DNA of 64,000 bases from Deltaproteobacteria bacterium (GCA_016178705.1 JACOST010000014.1:372001-436000), one strand, 5' to 3'; positions 51,566-59,768 are shown, counted from the stretch's first letter. Notes: generated by a model from the sequence alone, not told the origin. Numbers and translations are program-made.

Positions 51566-53701
51566 ATGACCGGTCCAAGCGCGTTCCAGATTGTGGCCGC
51601 GGGCGTGCATTTCGTGCCAGCGTTGATCTGGGTCATCGTCGCGCAAAACAGTTGGCGCTTCGTCCGCACCCGTCAGCCGCAGAGCCGTTTCTTCCGGATG
51701 CTCCCGTGGGTCGGCACTGCGGTCGCCATCAACTACCTGCAGCTCTCGCTCATCTGCCTCATTCCAATCGAGATCGAACGGCAACATCTGACCGGAGTCA
51801 TCGCTCTCTTCGTCTGGAACGATTGGATTATCTTTGCCGTGGTCGCCCTAGCGCGGCACATGGCCTACTTTTTTCCCACGCCGGAACGACTGCCGAGCCG
51901 CGCGTGGTTGGCGGTGAACTACGGCTCGCTGGTGCTGATCAGCGCGCTGGATATTTTCTGCATCGGGCCCTCCCAGGTACAGCTCCTGCCGCAGTACGCG
52001 GCGCTGTATGCGGCGTTGCGCATCGTTTACCAGGTGGTGATGCTGAGCAGCATTCTCCTCACGGTCGTGCGCCTGGCGCGTCCGGGGGGATGGGGTTCAT
52101 GGAGCGGCGTATGGATGCCGCGACGAGCGGATGCGTGGTTTCTTGGCGGCGGGTTGCTGAGCATGCTGAGCTGGTTGGTGCTGCTCGCGCTCCGCGGTTG
52201 GCAGACACCGCCGCAACTGTGGGAGCCGACGCCGTCGAACGTCGCGCTCGACATGATCGCCGGGATCGGATTCGTCGCTCCACTGGCGGTGCGCATTCTC
52301 GGCGAAGTGGTGCGCGGCTTCGTGATCACCGCGGCGATGCTGCTGATCGCCGGCGTACTCAGTCATGGCGTCATGATAGCCGCGGCCGCTCCCGCACTCG
52401 AAGCGTTTCGCCCCCTGGTGAATTTTGCGTTCACCGCCGCGCTCGTTCTGCTGCTGGTTCCCGGGCACACGTGGTTGCGCGGAGCCGTCGATCATCTGAT
52501 CTTCCGCCGCCGACGCCGTCGGCGAGAAGAGTTGCAGAATTTTCTGCACACGCTGTCGCCCGAGTTAGGGGCCGCGAGATGCTGCCGGCGCGCCTTGGTC
52601 GAGGTCGAGCGTGTCATGCCACTGCGCGGGGTCGCCATCGTCCTGGACAACGGCGACGTGTTTGAGCAGGGGGCGATCAATGTCGCGGCGATCGCGCGCG
52701 AGTGGCCGAGGAGTGCCGATACCGGCGTCTTGCCCGACCGCGCACTCGTGGGCTACGAGCTGCGCGAGTTGCCGGTTGCCTTGCAAGGCGTGGTCAGCGA
52801 TGCCGGCATCGTTGGGGTTGCGCCCATCGTCGGCGGCCGCCACGCGTGGGGCACCTTGTTCATCAGCACGAGTCTGCTGGCGGCGACCTTCAGCGCGGAA
52901 GATGTGCAGACGATCGAAGCCTTCACCGATCAACTGGCGTTGATCCTCGATGGCGCCGAGTTGCTCGCACGGGTCGTATCGGTCGAACGGTCGCTGGCAC
53001 ACAGCGAAAGACTCGCAGCGATCGGCGAATTGGCTGCGCGCGTAGCGCACGAAATTCGCAATCCGGTTACCGCCGCTCGCAGTCTGGCGCAGCAGCTCGC
53101 CGAGGAGCCGGCCTCTCCGCTCAACGCCGACCATGCTGGCTTGATTCTGACCGAGTTGGATCGCGTCGAGCGCCAGGTCGCCGCGCTGCTGCGCTTCGCG
53201 CGGCGCGAAGAGTTTCAGTTTGCGCCGGTGGACCTCGGCGAGTTGGCGCGCACCACCGTCGACGCGTTGCGTCCGCGGCTCGAAGCCGCGGGCATCACCG
53301 TCGCGATCGACGCGCCCGCTGGCATCACGGCGCAAGCCGATCGCGAGAAGCTGCGCCAGGTTTTGATCAACCTCATCGAAAACGCGCGCGACGCGCTCGC
53401 CGACGAGAACACCAACGCCAAGCGGCTCTCGCTCGTGGTGACCCGCCACAACGGCAGCGCGACGTTGCAGGTGAGCGACACCGGTCCGGGCGTTCCACCC
53501 GAGGCGCTGGCGCGCCTCTTCGAGCCGTTCTTCTCGCTCAAACCCCAAGGCACCGGGCTCGGGCTCGCCATCGCGAAACGCACAATCGAAGCGCACCGCG
53601 GCAGCATCGCGGCCAACGCCAACAGCGATGGGATGACGTTCACCATCACGCTGCCTCGGGACTCCGGGCTAGAGACTAGAGACACGGGACTAGACGCATG
53701 A
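51566..53701 (+). CDS. Membrane sensor histidine kinase
   Basis: The 711-residue kinase has about eight N-terminal membrane helices (to about 315), a GAF-like region (330-465), then the HisKA dimerisation motif AIGELAARVAHEIRNPV with His near 495, and ATPase boxes NLIENARDALA, DTGPGVP and GTGLGLAIAKR. It phosphorylates its partner, encoded 4 bases into its stop codon. The last residues (GLETRDTGLDA) come from a micro-repeat. The seven-to-eight-helix sensor resembles PEP-CTERM PrsK-type or similar kinases; signal unknown. Confidence 0.88.
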   Translation: MTGPSAFQIVAAGVHFVPALIWVIVAQNSWRFVRTRQPQSRFFRMLPWVGTAVAINYLQLSLICLIPIEIERQHLTGVIALFVWNDWIIFAVVALARHMAYFFPTPERLPSRAWLAVNYGSLVLISALDIFCIGPSQVQLLPQYAALYAALRIVYQVVMLSSILLTVVRLARPGGWGSWSGVWMPRRADAWFLGGGLLSMLSWLVLLALRGWQTPPQLWEPTPSNVALDMIAGIGFVAPLAVRILGEVVRGFVITAAMLLIAGVLSHGVMIAAAAPALEAFRPLVNFAFTAALVLLLVPGHTWLRGAVDHLIFRRRRRRREELQNFLHTLSPELGAARCCRRALVEVERVMPLRGVAIVLDNGDVFEQGAINVAAIAREWPRSADTGVLPDRALVGYELRELPVALQGVVSDAGIVGVAPIVGGRHAWGTLFISTSLLAATFSAEDVQTIEAFTDQLALILDGAELLARVVSVERSLAHSERLAAIGELAARVAHEIRNPVTAARSLAQQLAEEPASPLNADHAGLILTELDRVERQVAALLRFARREEFQFAPVDLGELARTTVDALRPRLEAAGITVAIDAPAGITAQADREKLRQVLINLIENARDALADENTNAKRLSLVVTRHNGSATLQVSDTGPGVPPEALARLFEPFFSLKPQGTGLGLAIAKRTIEAHRGSIAANANSDGMTFTITLPRDSGLETRDTGLDA

Positions 53702-55104
53702 AGGGGGCCATTCTCGTCGTCGACGACGAGCGCACCATCGGGATCGCGATTCAGCGCCTGCTCACCGGTCGCGGCTACACGGTCGACACCGCGCTATCGG
53801 CCGAAGACGCGGTCGCGAAGCTCGGAGAGAGCGTCTATCATTTGGTGATCACCGACCTGAGCATGAAGAAGCTCAGCGGCATCGATCTGCTGCGCTGGAT
53901 CAAGCAGCACACGCCGCAGACGGCGGTGATCATGATCACGGCGTACGGCTCGGAGAAGATCGCGGTCGAGGCGATGAAGCTCGGCGCGGCCGATTACATT
54001 CCCAAACCGTTCGACAACGACGAGCTGGAGTTGGTGGTCGCGCGCGTCTTCGAGGGCCTGGCGCTGCGCCGCGATCTGCGTCTGTTTCAAGAAAACGCCG
54101 CCGATGTTTATCGGTTCGAGAACATCATCGGCAAGAGCGCCGCGATGCAGCGCGTGTTCGACGTCATCCGCAAGGTCGCCGATACCGACCTCACTGTGCT
54201 CGTGCGCGGGCCGAGCGGCACGGGCAAGGAGCTGGTGGCCAATGCCTTGCACTTTCACAGCCCGCGGCGCACCAAGCCGCTGATCAAGGTCAACTGCGCG
54301 GCGTTCTCCCGCGAGTTGGTCGAGAGCGAATTGTTCGGCCACGAGAAGGGGGCGTTCACCGGGGCGATCACGGCCCGTGAAGGCAAGTTCGAGATCGCCG
54401 ACGGCGGCACGCTGTTCCTCGACGAGATTGGCGACATGCCGTCCGAAACCCAGGCGAAGATCCTGCGCGTGTTGCAAGAGCGCGAGTTCGAACGCGTCGG
54501 CGGCAACCAAACGCTCAAGGTCGATGTGCGCATCATCGCCGCGACCAATCAGGACCTGGAAGCGAACGTGAAAAACGGCAGCTTCCGCGAAGACCTCTAC
54601 TATCGGCTGAAGGTGGTCACCATCGATCTGCCATCGTTGCGCGAGCGGCCGGAGGATCTGCCGCTACTCATCGACCATTTTCTCATCGCCACCACCACCC
54701 GCCTACGACGAGAGCCGAAGACGTTGGCGCCCGAGGCGTCGCGCGCGTTGCTCACACACCAATGGACCGGCAACGTCCGCGAGCTGGCGCACGCCATCGA
54801 GCACGCCGTCGCACTGGCGTCCGGAGCAGAGATTCAACTCGCCGACTTGCCCGCGTCATTGAACCCCGGCGCGGCCGTGGTGCCCGACGCCTCTGGCGAT
54901 GGCGCGCTCAGTTTCAAAGACGCGAAGCAGCACGTCGTCGAGCGCTTCGAGCGCGACTTCATCATCGCCGCGCTCACACGGCATCAGGGCAACATCTCGA
55001 AGGCCGCCGAAGAGATCGGCATGTATCGACAACATCTCCAACTCAAGCTCGCCGAGTACGGAATCGATGCGGCGGCGTATCGCCGGAGCGACGCAGCAAG
55101 TTGA
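53698..55104 (+). CDS. NtrC-family sigma-54-dependent response regulator
   Basis: The 468-residue regulator has the receiver domain (VVDDE, TDLSM phosphoacceptor Asp near 55, PKPFD Lys), an AAA+ sigma-54 domain (GPSGTGKELVANA, GAFTGA, GGTLFLDEIGDMPSE), and a Fis-type HTH end (ISKAAEEIGMYRQHLQLKL). It activates sigma-54 promoters. The ATGA overlap with the kinase shows a co-regulated pair. Its stop is part of the antitoxin operator dyad, so its transcription probably runs into the toxin-antitoxin unit. Confidence 0.93.
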   Translation: MKGAILVVDDERTIGIAIQRLLTGRGYTVDTALSAEDAVAKLGESVYHLVITDLSMKKLSGIDLLRWIKQHTPQTAVIMITAYGSEKIAVEAMKLGAADYIPKPFDNDELELVVARVFEGLALRRDLRLFQENAADVYRFENIIGKSAAMQRVFDVIRKVADTDLTVLVRGPSGTGKELVANALHFHSPRRTKPLIKVNCAAFSRELVESELFGHEKGAFTGAITAREGKFEIADGGTLFLDEIGDMPSETQAKILRVLQEREFERVGGNQTLKVDVRIIAATNQDLEANVKNGSFREDLYYRLKVVTIDLPSLRERPEDLPLLIDHFLIATTTRLRREPKTLAPEASRALLTHQWTGNVRELAHAIEHAVALASGAEIQLADLPASLNPGAAVVPDASGDGALSFKDAKQHVVERFERDFIIAALTRHQGNISKAAEEIGMYRQHLQLKLAEYGIDAAAYRRSDAAS

Positions 55105-55129
55105 CCAGTTGGTCATACTCGGTCATACT
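55102..55129. promoter_or_regulatory. Candidate toxin-antitoxin operator
   Basis: TGACCA-GT-TGGTCA (55102-55115) is a perfect inverted repeat, followed by GGTCATACT at 55111-55119 repeated at 55121-55129. It lies just before the antitoxin ATG at 55136, the usual place for autoregulation by an antitoxin or antitoxin-toxin complex. Confidence 0.5.
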
Positions 55130-55135
55130 TTCCGC

Positions 55136-55369
55136 ATGAAGGTTGCTATTTCCGTACCCGATCGGGTGTTCGAAGAAGCCGAACTGGTGGCGAAACGCCT
55201 GCGCGTGTCGCGCAGCCGCGTCTACTCCCAAGCGATCGAGGAGTTTGTGACCAAGCATCGCGGGAAGAGCGTGAGCGAATCACTCGACGCGGTATACGGG
55301 CGCACGGCGCAAGGGCTCGATGCGGTGCTGACAGAGCTCCAGGCGCGCGCGCTACGCGAGAAGTGGTGA
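55136..55369 (+). CDS. Ribbon-helix-helix-type antitoxin
   Basis: The 77-residue protein begins KVAISVPDRVFEEAELVAKRLRVSRSRVYSQAIEEFV, an RHH-like strand and two helices, followed by an acidic, helical tail (ESLDAVYGRTAQGLDAVLTELQ). This is the standard design of MazE-type or RHH antitoxins that precede MazF. Its last base overlaps the toxin ATG (stop TGA with ATG). The operator-like dyad lies immediately upstream. Confidence 0.85.
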   Translation: MKVAISVPDRVFEEAELVAKRLRVSRSRVYSQAIEEFVTKHRGKSVSESLDAVYGRTAQGLDAVLTELQARALREKW

Positions 55370-55707
55370 TGCGCAAAGGCGAGATCTGGTGGGCGGCACT
55401 GGGTCAGCCGTTTGGGTCGGCACCAGGCTTTCGCCGTCCGGTCGTGATCTTGCAAACCAACAGCTTCAACGACAGCCCGATCCGCACAGTGATCGTAGCA
55501 GCGATCACTTCCAACCTTGATCTCGCCGCGGCCCCTGGCAATGTTCTCTGTCGTCGCCGAGACACCGGTCTGTCAAAGAACTCCGTCGTGAACGTGTCGC
55601 AGGTGGCGACGATCGACAAGCAAGCACTACTCAACCGCGTGGGAACGCTGGCCGCGCCGAAACTCGCGGCAGTAGAAGAAGGACTGCGGTTAGTGCTCGG
55701 TCTGTGA
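55369..55707 (+). CDS. MazF/PemK-type toxin (mRNA interferase)
   Basis: The 112-residue protein has the MazF fold: GEIWWAALGQPFGSAPGFRRPVVILQTNSFN, RTVIVAAITSNLD, GLSKNSVVNVSQVATIDKQALLNRVGTL. The conserved R of RRPVVIL and the S/T of the T.N...V loop are present. It would cut RNA and stop translation if freed from its antitoxin. After its stop, 277 bases (55708-55984) hold no supported gene, apart from an attC-like site. Confidence 0.9.
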   Translation: MRKGEIWWAALGQPFGSAPGFRRPVVILQTNSFNDSPIRTVIVAAITSNLDLAAAPGNVLCRRRDTGLSKNSVVNVSQVATIDKQALLNRVGTLAAPKLAAVEEGLRLVLGL

Positions 55708-55920
55708 GCACCGCACGTCCTCAACCGCAGCGGCCGCAGCATCGAGGTCCGGCGGACCCACCTCCTCGCGGGGGAGCGCTTCGGCCGATAGCCCGCGAGC
55801 CTCGCGGCTTATCGCGTCGCCGTGGGCAAGTAGACGAACAGCGAAGGCGCTGGACGGGGCAGACCCAGCCGCAGTATGAGGACGGCACAATGGTCACTGA
55901 GCTATTAGCCCGCGAAGCTC

Positions 55921-55965
55921 GCGCAACTTGTGGGTCGGGCCCCGCGGGCCAATTCAAGGTTATGT
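55921..55965 (+). other. attC-like site before the first of two cassettes
   Basis: GCGCAACTTG at 55921 and CAAGGTTATGT ending at 55965 pair as AACTTG/CAAG-G-TT with one bulged G. They enclose a GGCCC-CGC-GGGCC hairpin. GTTATGT is the exact complement of the ACATAAC box after the next gene. This could be a host-derived secondary site or an upstream attC; the first box deviates from RYYYAAC. Confidence 0.5.
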
Positions 55966-55984
55966 TCTCTGAGCTACGCATCGT

Positions 55985-56602
55985 ATGAACGATTCTCTTC
56001 CACAGATTACGGTCAGCTACGACGAGAGCATTCCCGCGGAGATCGGCGTCGGCTTTCGGAACGCGGTAGATGACCAGGGGCTGCACGTGCGAGTCGAATC
56101 CCGTCCCGCGCGCGGCCCTCAATCGGGAGTTGAATTGCTCCTGTCAACCGCGGTCTTCGTCCTCCTTGCGAGGTCATACTTTGATGCCTTCCTGAAGGAG
56201 GCGGGGAAAGACCACTACCACCTGCTGAAGTCCGGCATGTCATGGTTGTGGAGAACCCTTCTCAGCAGGGAGCGCAAAGTCAACCCGCGGAGGGTCACGA
56301 CCGGTGGCAAGATCCTGAAGGGCGACTACTCGTTCGCACTGTCGGTAGTAGCTGAGGCAGCCGGCAGCGTTCAATTCAAGCTGCTCATTCAGGACTCTTT
56401 GACCGAGGAACAGTTTCATGACGTCATCGTAGCGTTCCTGGACTTCGTAGCCGCGTACGACGCCAACCAGCTGGGTGCCAGCCTCGCGGAGGAGATCTGT
56501 GAAGGACGAGTCGTTGGACGACCCACACTGATTGCATACGACGAGCAGGCAGGCGGCCTTCGCGTGGTGGATCCAAAGCGGCGTAGCGACAAACGAACAT
56601 AA
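55985..56602 (+). CDS. Cassette-encoded protein of unknown function with membrane segment
   Basis: The 205-residue protein starts LPQITVSYDESIPAEIGVGFRNAV, has a hydrophobic stretch VELLLSTAVFVLLARSYFDAFL near 49-70 (probable membrane helix), then EAGKDHYHLLKSGMSWLWRTLL and a soluble domain ending DPKRRSDKRT. I recognise no family. It starts 19 bases after a core site, and its TAA is inside the attC box ACATAAC. Its base composition is visibly less GC-rich than the flanking genes. The linked protease and toxin genes make a role in defence or toxicity conceivable, but this is a guess. Confidence 0.65.
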   Translation: MNDSLPQITVSYDESIPAEIGVGFRNAVDDQGLHVRVESRPARGPQSGVELLLSTAVFVLLARSYFDAFLKEAGKDHYHLLKSGMSWLWRTLLSRERKVNPRRVTTGGKILKGDYSFALSVVAEAAGSVQFKLLIQDSLTEEQFHDVIVAFLDFVAAYDANQLGASLAEEICEGRVVGRPTLIAYDEQAGGLRVVDPKRRSDKRT

Positions 56603-56660
56603 CAAGACGATGGAGACCGACGCCAACGAGGGGCGCAGCTCATCGCCACGACAGTTAGCC
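56597..56660 (+). other. attC site between the two cassettes
   Basis: This 64-base element starts ACATAACAAGACG and ends GTTAGCC. CGATGGAG pairs with CTCATCG leaving one bulged G, the extrahelical base expected in attC arms, and CGCC pairs with GGCG further in. TAAC and GTTA close the stem. Length and structure are typical of integron attC sites. Confidence 0.7.
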
Positions 56661-56683
56661 CACTGCTGAGATCGGAAGACACC

Positions 56684-57526
56684 ATGGAAGGGTCAGAGCG
56701 GTCGTCGACAGCGCTGGAGTTCCTCTGCCGACACTTGGTGGCGCTGTGTGTCACCTATCAGGAGTGCAACGAGTCCGGCCCAACTGGGGAGCCGCGGTTC
56801 TTCGCTTGCCCCGGGACCATAATTTGCGTTCGCGGCGTTGGCGCGTTTCTGACTGCCGGTCATACGTTGAAGGACTGGGACAAGTTGCTCAAGCAAGGCA
56901 AGGTCCGAGTGATCAGCGCGGCGCTTGCAGATACGTTCGGCTCGGAATGCGTGACGGTGGAGCCGATACCGTTCGACTTCGTGAACGAGCCACGATTCTA
57001 CATCGATGACGACGAGGAAGGCCTAGATTTCGGGCTAATCTCCCTGCGGCCGTACTATGCTCGCCTGCTTGCAAGAAACGGAGTTAAGGCGATCTTCGAG
57101 GAGAACTGGATAAACCAGCACACGATCGAATTTGACGGTTACGCCATGATCGGTTTCCCGGATGAATTCATCACATCGAGGATCGAAAGCTCGTGCGGTG
57201 AGGTATATGTACTGGGAGTGGTTTCACCGACGATGATTCCGTTGAAGCGGCTCGAACAGGCGCCCCCAGGCAGGCCCACACGGTTGCCTCGCTTCATCGG
57301 ACAGCTGCATCCGGATCTCCAGATCGGCAGCATCAAGGGCATGAGCGGCGGACCGATCTTGGGATTCAGATTTGGGCCACCGATGGCATACTGGGTTGTC
57401 GCGATTCAGAGTTCCTGGCTCCCCCATGAACGGATCACCTTCGGCTGTCCGGTGCCGGTTCTTGCTGAGTTGATTGCCGCGTGGGTTGACGATCTTCCCG
57501 AGCAGCATGGTGGCATCGATCCCTGA
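56684..57526 (+). CDS. Cassette-encoded trypsin-like serine protease
   Basis: The 280-residue protein has a catalytic triad pattern: GAFLTAGHTL (His), LDFGLISL (Asp), and SIKGMSGGPILGF (Ser in GxSGGP). It has no signal peptide, so is probably cytoplasmic. The extended region before the His (EFLCRHLVALCVTYQECN) and the tail are unassigned. Cytoplasmic trypsin-like proteases are known as effectors in some anti-phage systems, but nothing here shows it. The gene starts 23 bases after a core box and lies 31 bases from the attC-like site behind it. Confidence 0.8.
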   Translation: MEGSERSSTALEFLCRHLVALCVTYQECNESGPTGEPRFFACPGTIICVRGVGAFLTAGHTLKDWDKLLKQGKVRVISAALADTFGSECVTVEPIPFDFVNEPRFYIDDDEEGLDFGLISLRPYYARLLARNGVKAIFEENWINQHTIEFDGYAMIGFPDEFITSRIESSCGEVYVLGVVSPTMIPLKRLEQAPPGRPTRLPRFIGQLHPDLQIGSIKGMSGGPILGFRFGPPMAYWVVAIQSSWLPHERITFGCPVPVLAELIAAWVDDLPEQHGGIDP

Positions 57527-57557
57527 TGACGGGACCGCGAATGATGGGAAGGTGGAG

Positions 57558-57641
57558 GGCTAACAAGCGCCTCGATCGGTCCGGCTTCACCGCTGCTCGT
57601 GAGCGTCGGTGCGCCGGCCGCTCAGCCGCTGGGCGCTAGCC
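57558..57641 (+). other. attC-like site closing the array
   Basis: This 84-base element starts GGCTAACAAGCGCC and ends GGGCGCTAGCC. Paired segments are GGCTA/TAGCC, GCGCC/GGCGC, CCGGC/GCCGG and CACCG/CGGTG, so it folds into one long imperfect hairpin. The last core box reads GCT where GTT is expected, which might make it inactive. The rest of 57642-57907 holds no gene I can support. Confidence 0.6.
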
Positions 57642-57907
57642 AGTACCCGCGAGCGAGATCGTGATTCGAGATTCCCTCAGCCACCTTGACCTGACCGTGG
57701 GACGCGTCGCGGTCGGTTCGATTCCACGAGCGGATTCTCGGGTAGCTTGGATACCGACCGCTGCCCGAGGCTGGGGCTGGTGCGCCGTGCCGGGGTGTAG
57801 CGGACTCGGACGGCGGCGTCTTCAGTATCGCCCTGCAGCCGGCCAGATCGGATAGCGCTCGCAGAACGGAGCGGGCTCGATTACATTGCTGTGAGGAGTA
57901 TCCGCGC

Positions 57908-58102
57908 ATGAAATACAAGATCGCGCTCGAACGGACACCCGAAGGCTATAGCGTCTCAGTGCCCGGCTTGCCCGGCTGTTGGTCGCAAGGAGCGACGGAA
58001 GCGGAAGCGATCACCAACATTCGCGATGCGATCACCGAATACTTGATCGTCCGTGACGAACTGGTCCGCGATGCGGACGTGCGCGAGGTTGAGGTCGTCT
58101 AA
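57908..58102 (+). CDS. hicB: HicB-type antitoxin
   Basis: The 64-residue protein is a HicB-like antitoxin: KYKIALERTPEGYSVSVPGLPGCWSQGATEAEAITNIRDAITEYL, the canonical partial RNase-H-like fold. A short tail (VRDADVREVEVV) has no DNA-binding domain, so autoregulation probably needs a partner. GAGGAG lies about 10 bases before the ATG. Its stop is 3 bases before the HicA start, so the two are co-translated (hicB first). Confidence 0.92.
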   Translation: MKYKIALERTPEGYSVSVPGLPGCWSQGATEAEAITNIRDAITEYLIVRDELVRDADVREVEVV

Positions 58103-58105
58103 GAC

Positions 58106-58316
58106 GTGCCGAAGCTCGCGGGCGTCAACCGCATCGATGCCGTGAGAGCACTCGAGAAGGCAGGGTTTCGCGTGGCGCGGCAAGGAAAGCACGTCGTCAT
58201 GACCGGCGGCATGCCCATTCCAACATCCCGCCCACAATCCAGTGAACGCGTTCACAATGGGCGGCATTGCCCGCGACGCCGGTCTGACCGTCGATGAGTT
58301 CCGTCGGCTCCTCTAG
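58106..58316 (+). pseudogene. hicA: Frameshifted HicA-type toxin gene
   Basis: The GTG at 58106 opens PKLAGVNRIDAVRALEKAGFRVARQGKHVVM, the HicA double-stranded RNA-binding start, but the frame runs wrong after IPTSR. If one C is removed from the CCC at 58231-58233, the reading continues HNPVNAFTMGGIARDAGLTVDEFRRLL and stops at 58316, giving a normal 69-residue HicA. So this is a one-base insertion, either a real inactivation or a sequencing error. If real, the antitoxin is without an active partner. Confidence 0.85.
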
Positions 58317-58394
58317 CCGCTCGCTAGCAGGCCGTCGATGCTGACAGCGCGGACGATTGCTTTGGAATTCATTCCGCGAATGACAGCGGATCAT

Positions 58395-59768
58395 TCAAGG
58401 AAACAAGACGGCACGCGAAGCGCCAACGGCCCACACTCGTAGCGTGCCTTCGCGCCCGCGGATTGCCTGCGGCCCAATCTCGGTGAGCCCGGTGAGGTCT
58501 GCGGGTTCGGCGTCTGACTTCACGGCATCGATCAGGTCTTGGCTCACGATCGCGTCGGTTCCGAGGCTGCGCGTCAGCTCTTGCAGCCGACTGGCGACGT
58601 TGACGGTGTCGCCGATGACAGCGAATTCGAGGTGCTGTTCGTCGCCAATATCACCGAGGACGACCGGGCCGTAGTGCACGCCCATGCCGATGCGGATGGG
58701 CGCCTCCCCACGTTCCGCGCGCGTGCCGTTCCACGTCGCGATGGCCTGCAGGATGGCGCGGGCGCAGCGCAACGCATTGCTCGCATCGTGGGCGCCGACG
58801 CGCGGCGTTCCGAAGGTGACGAGCGCGCCATCACCGAGGAACTTATCCAAAGTGCCGCCGTGATCGAATACGGCGCGCACAATCAGACGATGAAACTCGC
58901 GCAGCAGACTGATAACCGCGGCCGGCGGCTGGTTCGCGCTCAGCGCGGTGAAGCCGGCGATGTCGACGAACATGACCGCCACCGATTGCGTACGCGTCAC
59001 GCGCAGCGGTTCGTCCGAGCCGGCGAGTTCCTCGACCATGTTCGGCGAGAAGTAGCGCGACAGGTTGCTGCGCGCCCGTTCCGCTTCGATTTGCCGGAGC
59101 ACCAAGCGCCGGACGCGCCATACTATGGCTGCCAAGCTGCCGGCAACCACCAGCATCAGCACGACCTGCCGACCCCAGATGCCGAGGTGAACGAAATGCG
59201 GATCGAGCAGCGTCGCTACCGTCTGTTCGTGAGTCAGCTTCGACCACTGCGATCGGCGCACGATGGCGAAGGTGTCGGGAAGCGCCACGACCCACCCTGT
59301 CGCCACCGACCAGCCGACGGCCGCACACACACCGGACCACAGCACCACGCGCGGCGAATAGGTGAGCATCGACGCCGTGAGGAACACAAAATAGTAGAGC
59401 TCGTTACCGAGGCGGAGTCGCAACGGGGGTGGCAGAGCGGGCTGCTGGCTCAGCGGATTCGGCACCATCACCGTAATCGTCAAGAGCGTCATGTCGAGCA
59501 GCGGAAAGAGGTAACGCTGCCACGGCGCATCGAGCCCGGCGCGCCGCAATGCCAACGGCGCCACGCCGAGGAGGGCGAACCCAGCCACCATCGCAAAGAA
59601 GAAGAGCACTTCGGGATACGGGTTCTCGACGGTGATCCACACGGAGATCACCGCGATAACGATCAGGCGCACGCGCGTGGCCAGACGCAACCCTTGATAC
59701 TCCTCTTGCGCGAACGCCGCCTGCAGGCGAGCGTTGGCCACCTGCACATCCTCGATCGTCGCCGTCAT
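58395..59768 (-). CDS. Membrane-anchored class III adenylate/guanylate cyclase
   Basis: The 457-residue protein has six hydrophobic helices in its first 230 residues, then a cytoplasmic cyclase domain: AVMFVDIAGFTALSA (first metal Asp), GGTLDKFLGDGALVTFG (Lys and second Asp) and VIGDTVNVASRLQEL (Asn/Arg transition-state region). The family makes cAMP or cGMP; the six-helix sensor is unlike the usual CHASE2 forms and might read a membrane signal. It is convergent with the hicBA pair and 166 bases from the small secreted gene. Confidence 0.88.
   Translation of the reverse strand: MTATIEDVQVANARLQAAFAQEEYQGLRLATRVRLIVIAVISVWITVENPYPEVLFFFAMVAGFALLGVAPLALRRAGLDAPWQRYLFPLLDMTLLTITVMVPNPLSQQPALPPPLRLRLGNELYYFVFLTASMLTYSPRVVLWSGVCAAVGWSVATGWVVALPDTFAIVRRSQWSKLTHEQTVATLLDPHFVHLGIWGRQVVLMLVVAGSLAAIVWRVRRLVLRQIEAERARSNLSRYFSPNMVEELAGSDEPLRVTRTQSVAVMFVDIAGFTALSANQPPAAVISLLREFHRLIVRAVFDHGGTLDKFLGDGALVTFGTPRVGAHDASNALRCARAILQAIATWNGTRAERGEAPIRIGMGVHYGPVVLGDIGDEQHLEFAVIGDTVNVASRLQELTRSLGTDAIVSQDLIDAVKSDAEPADLTGLTEIGPQAIRGREGTLRVWAVGASRAVLFP

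Larger units (their letters stand above)
55960..57635 (+). mobile_element. Two-cassette integron-type array without integrase
   Basis: Cassette A runs from the G/TT cut at 55959-55960 to 56654 (695 bases) and cassette B from 56655 to 57635 (981 bases). Each ends in a foldable attC-like site, and each opening core box is the exact complement of the box after its own gene (GTTATGT with ACATAAC; GTTAGCC with GGCTAAC). This is what excised circular cassettes require. There is no integrase gene within the window. Confidence 0.65.

Noticed and set aside
55102-55960. Whether the MazF pair is also a gene cassette
   Set aside because: No core box complementing GCGCAAC is present before the antitoxin, so only the two following units qualify.
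55704-55988. 94-residue frame after MazF
   Set aside because: Low-complexity Arg/Pro-rich composition and no ribosome site; it overlaps the attC-like element.
57661-57855. 64-residue frame between the array and hicB
   Set aside because: Composition and lack of a ribosome site suggest chance; no similarity to known small proteins.
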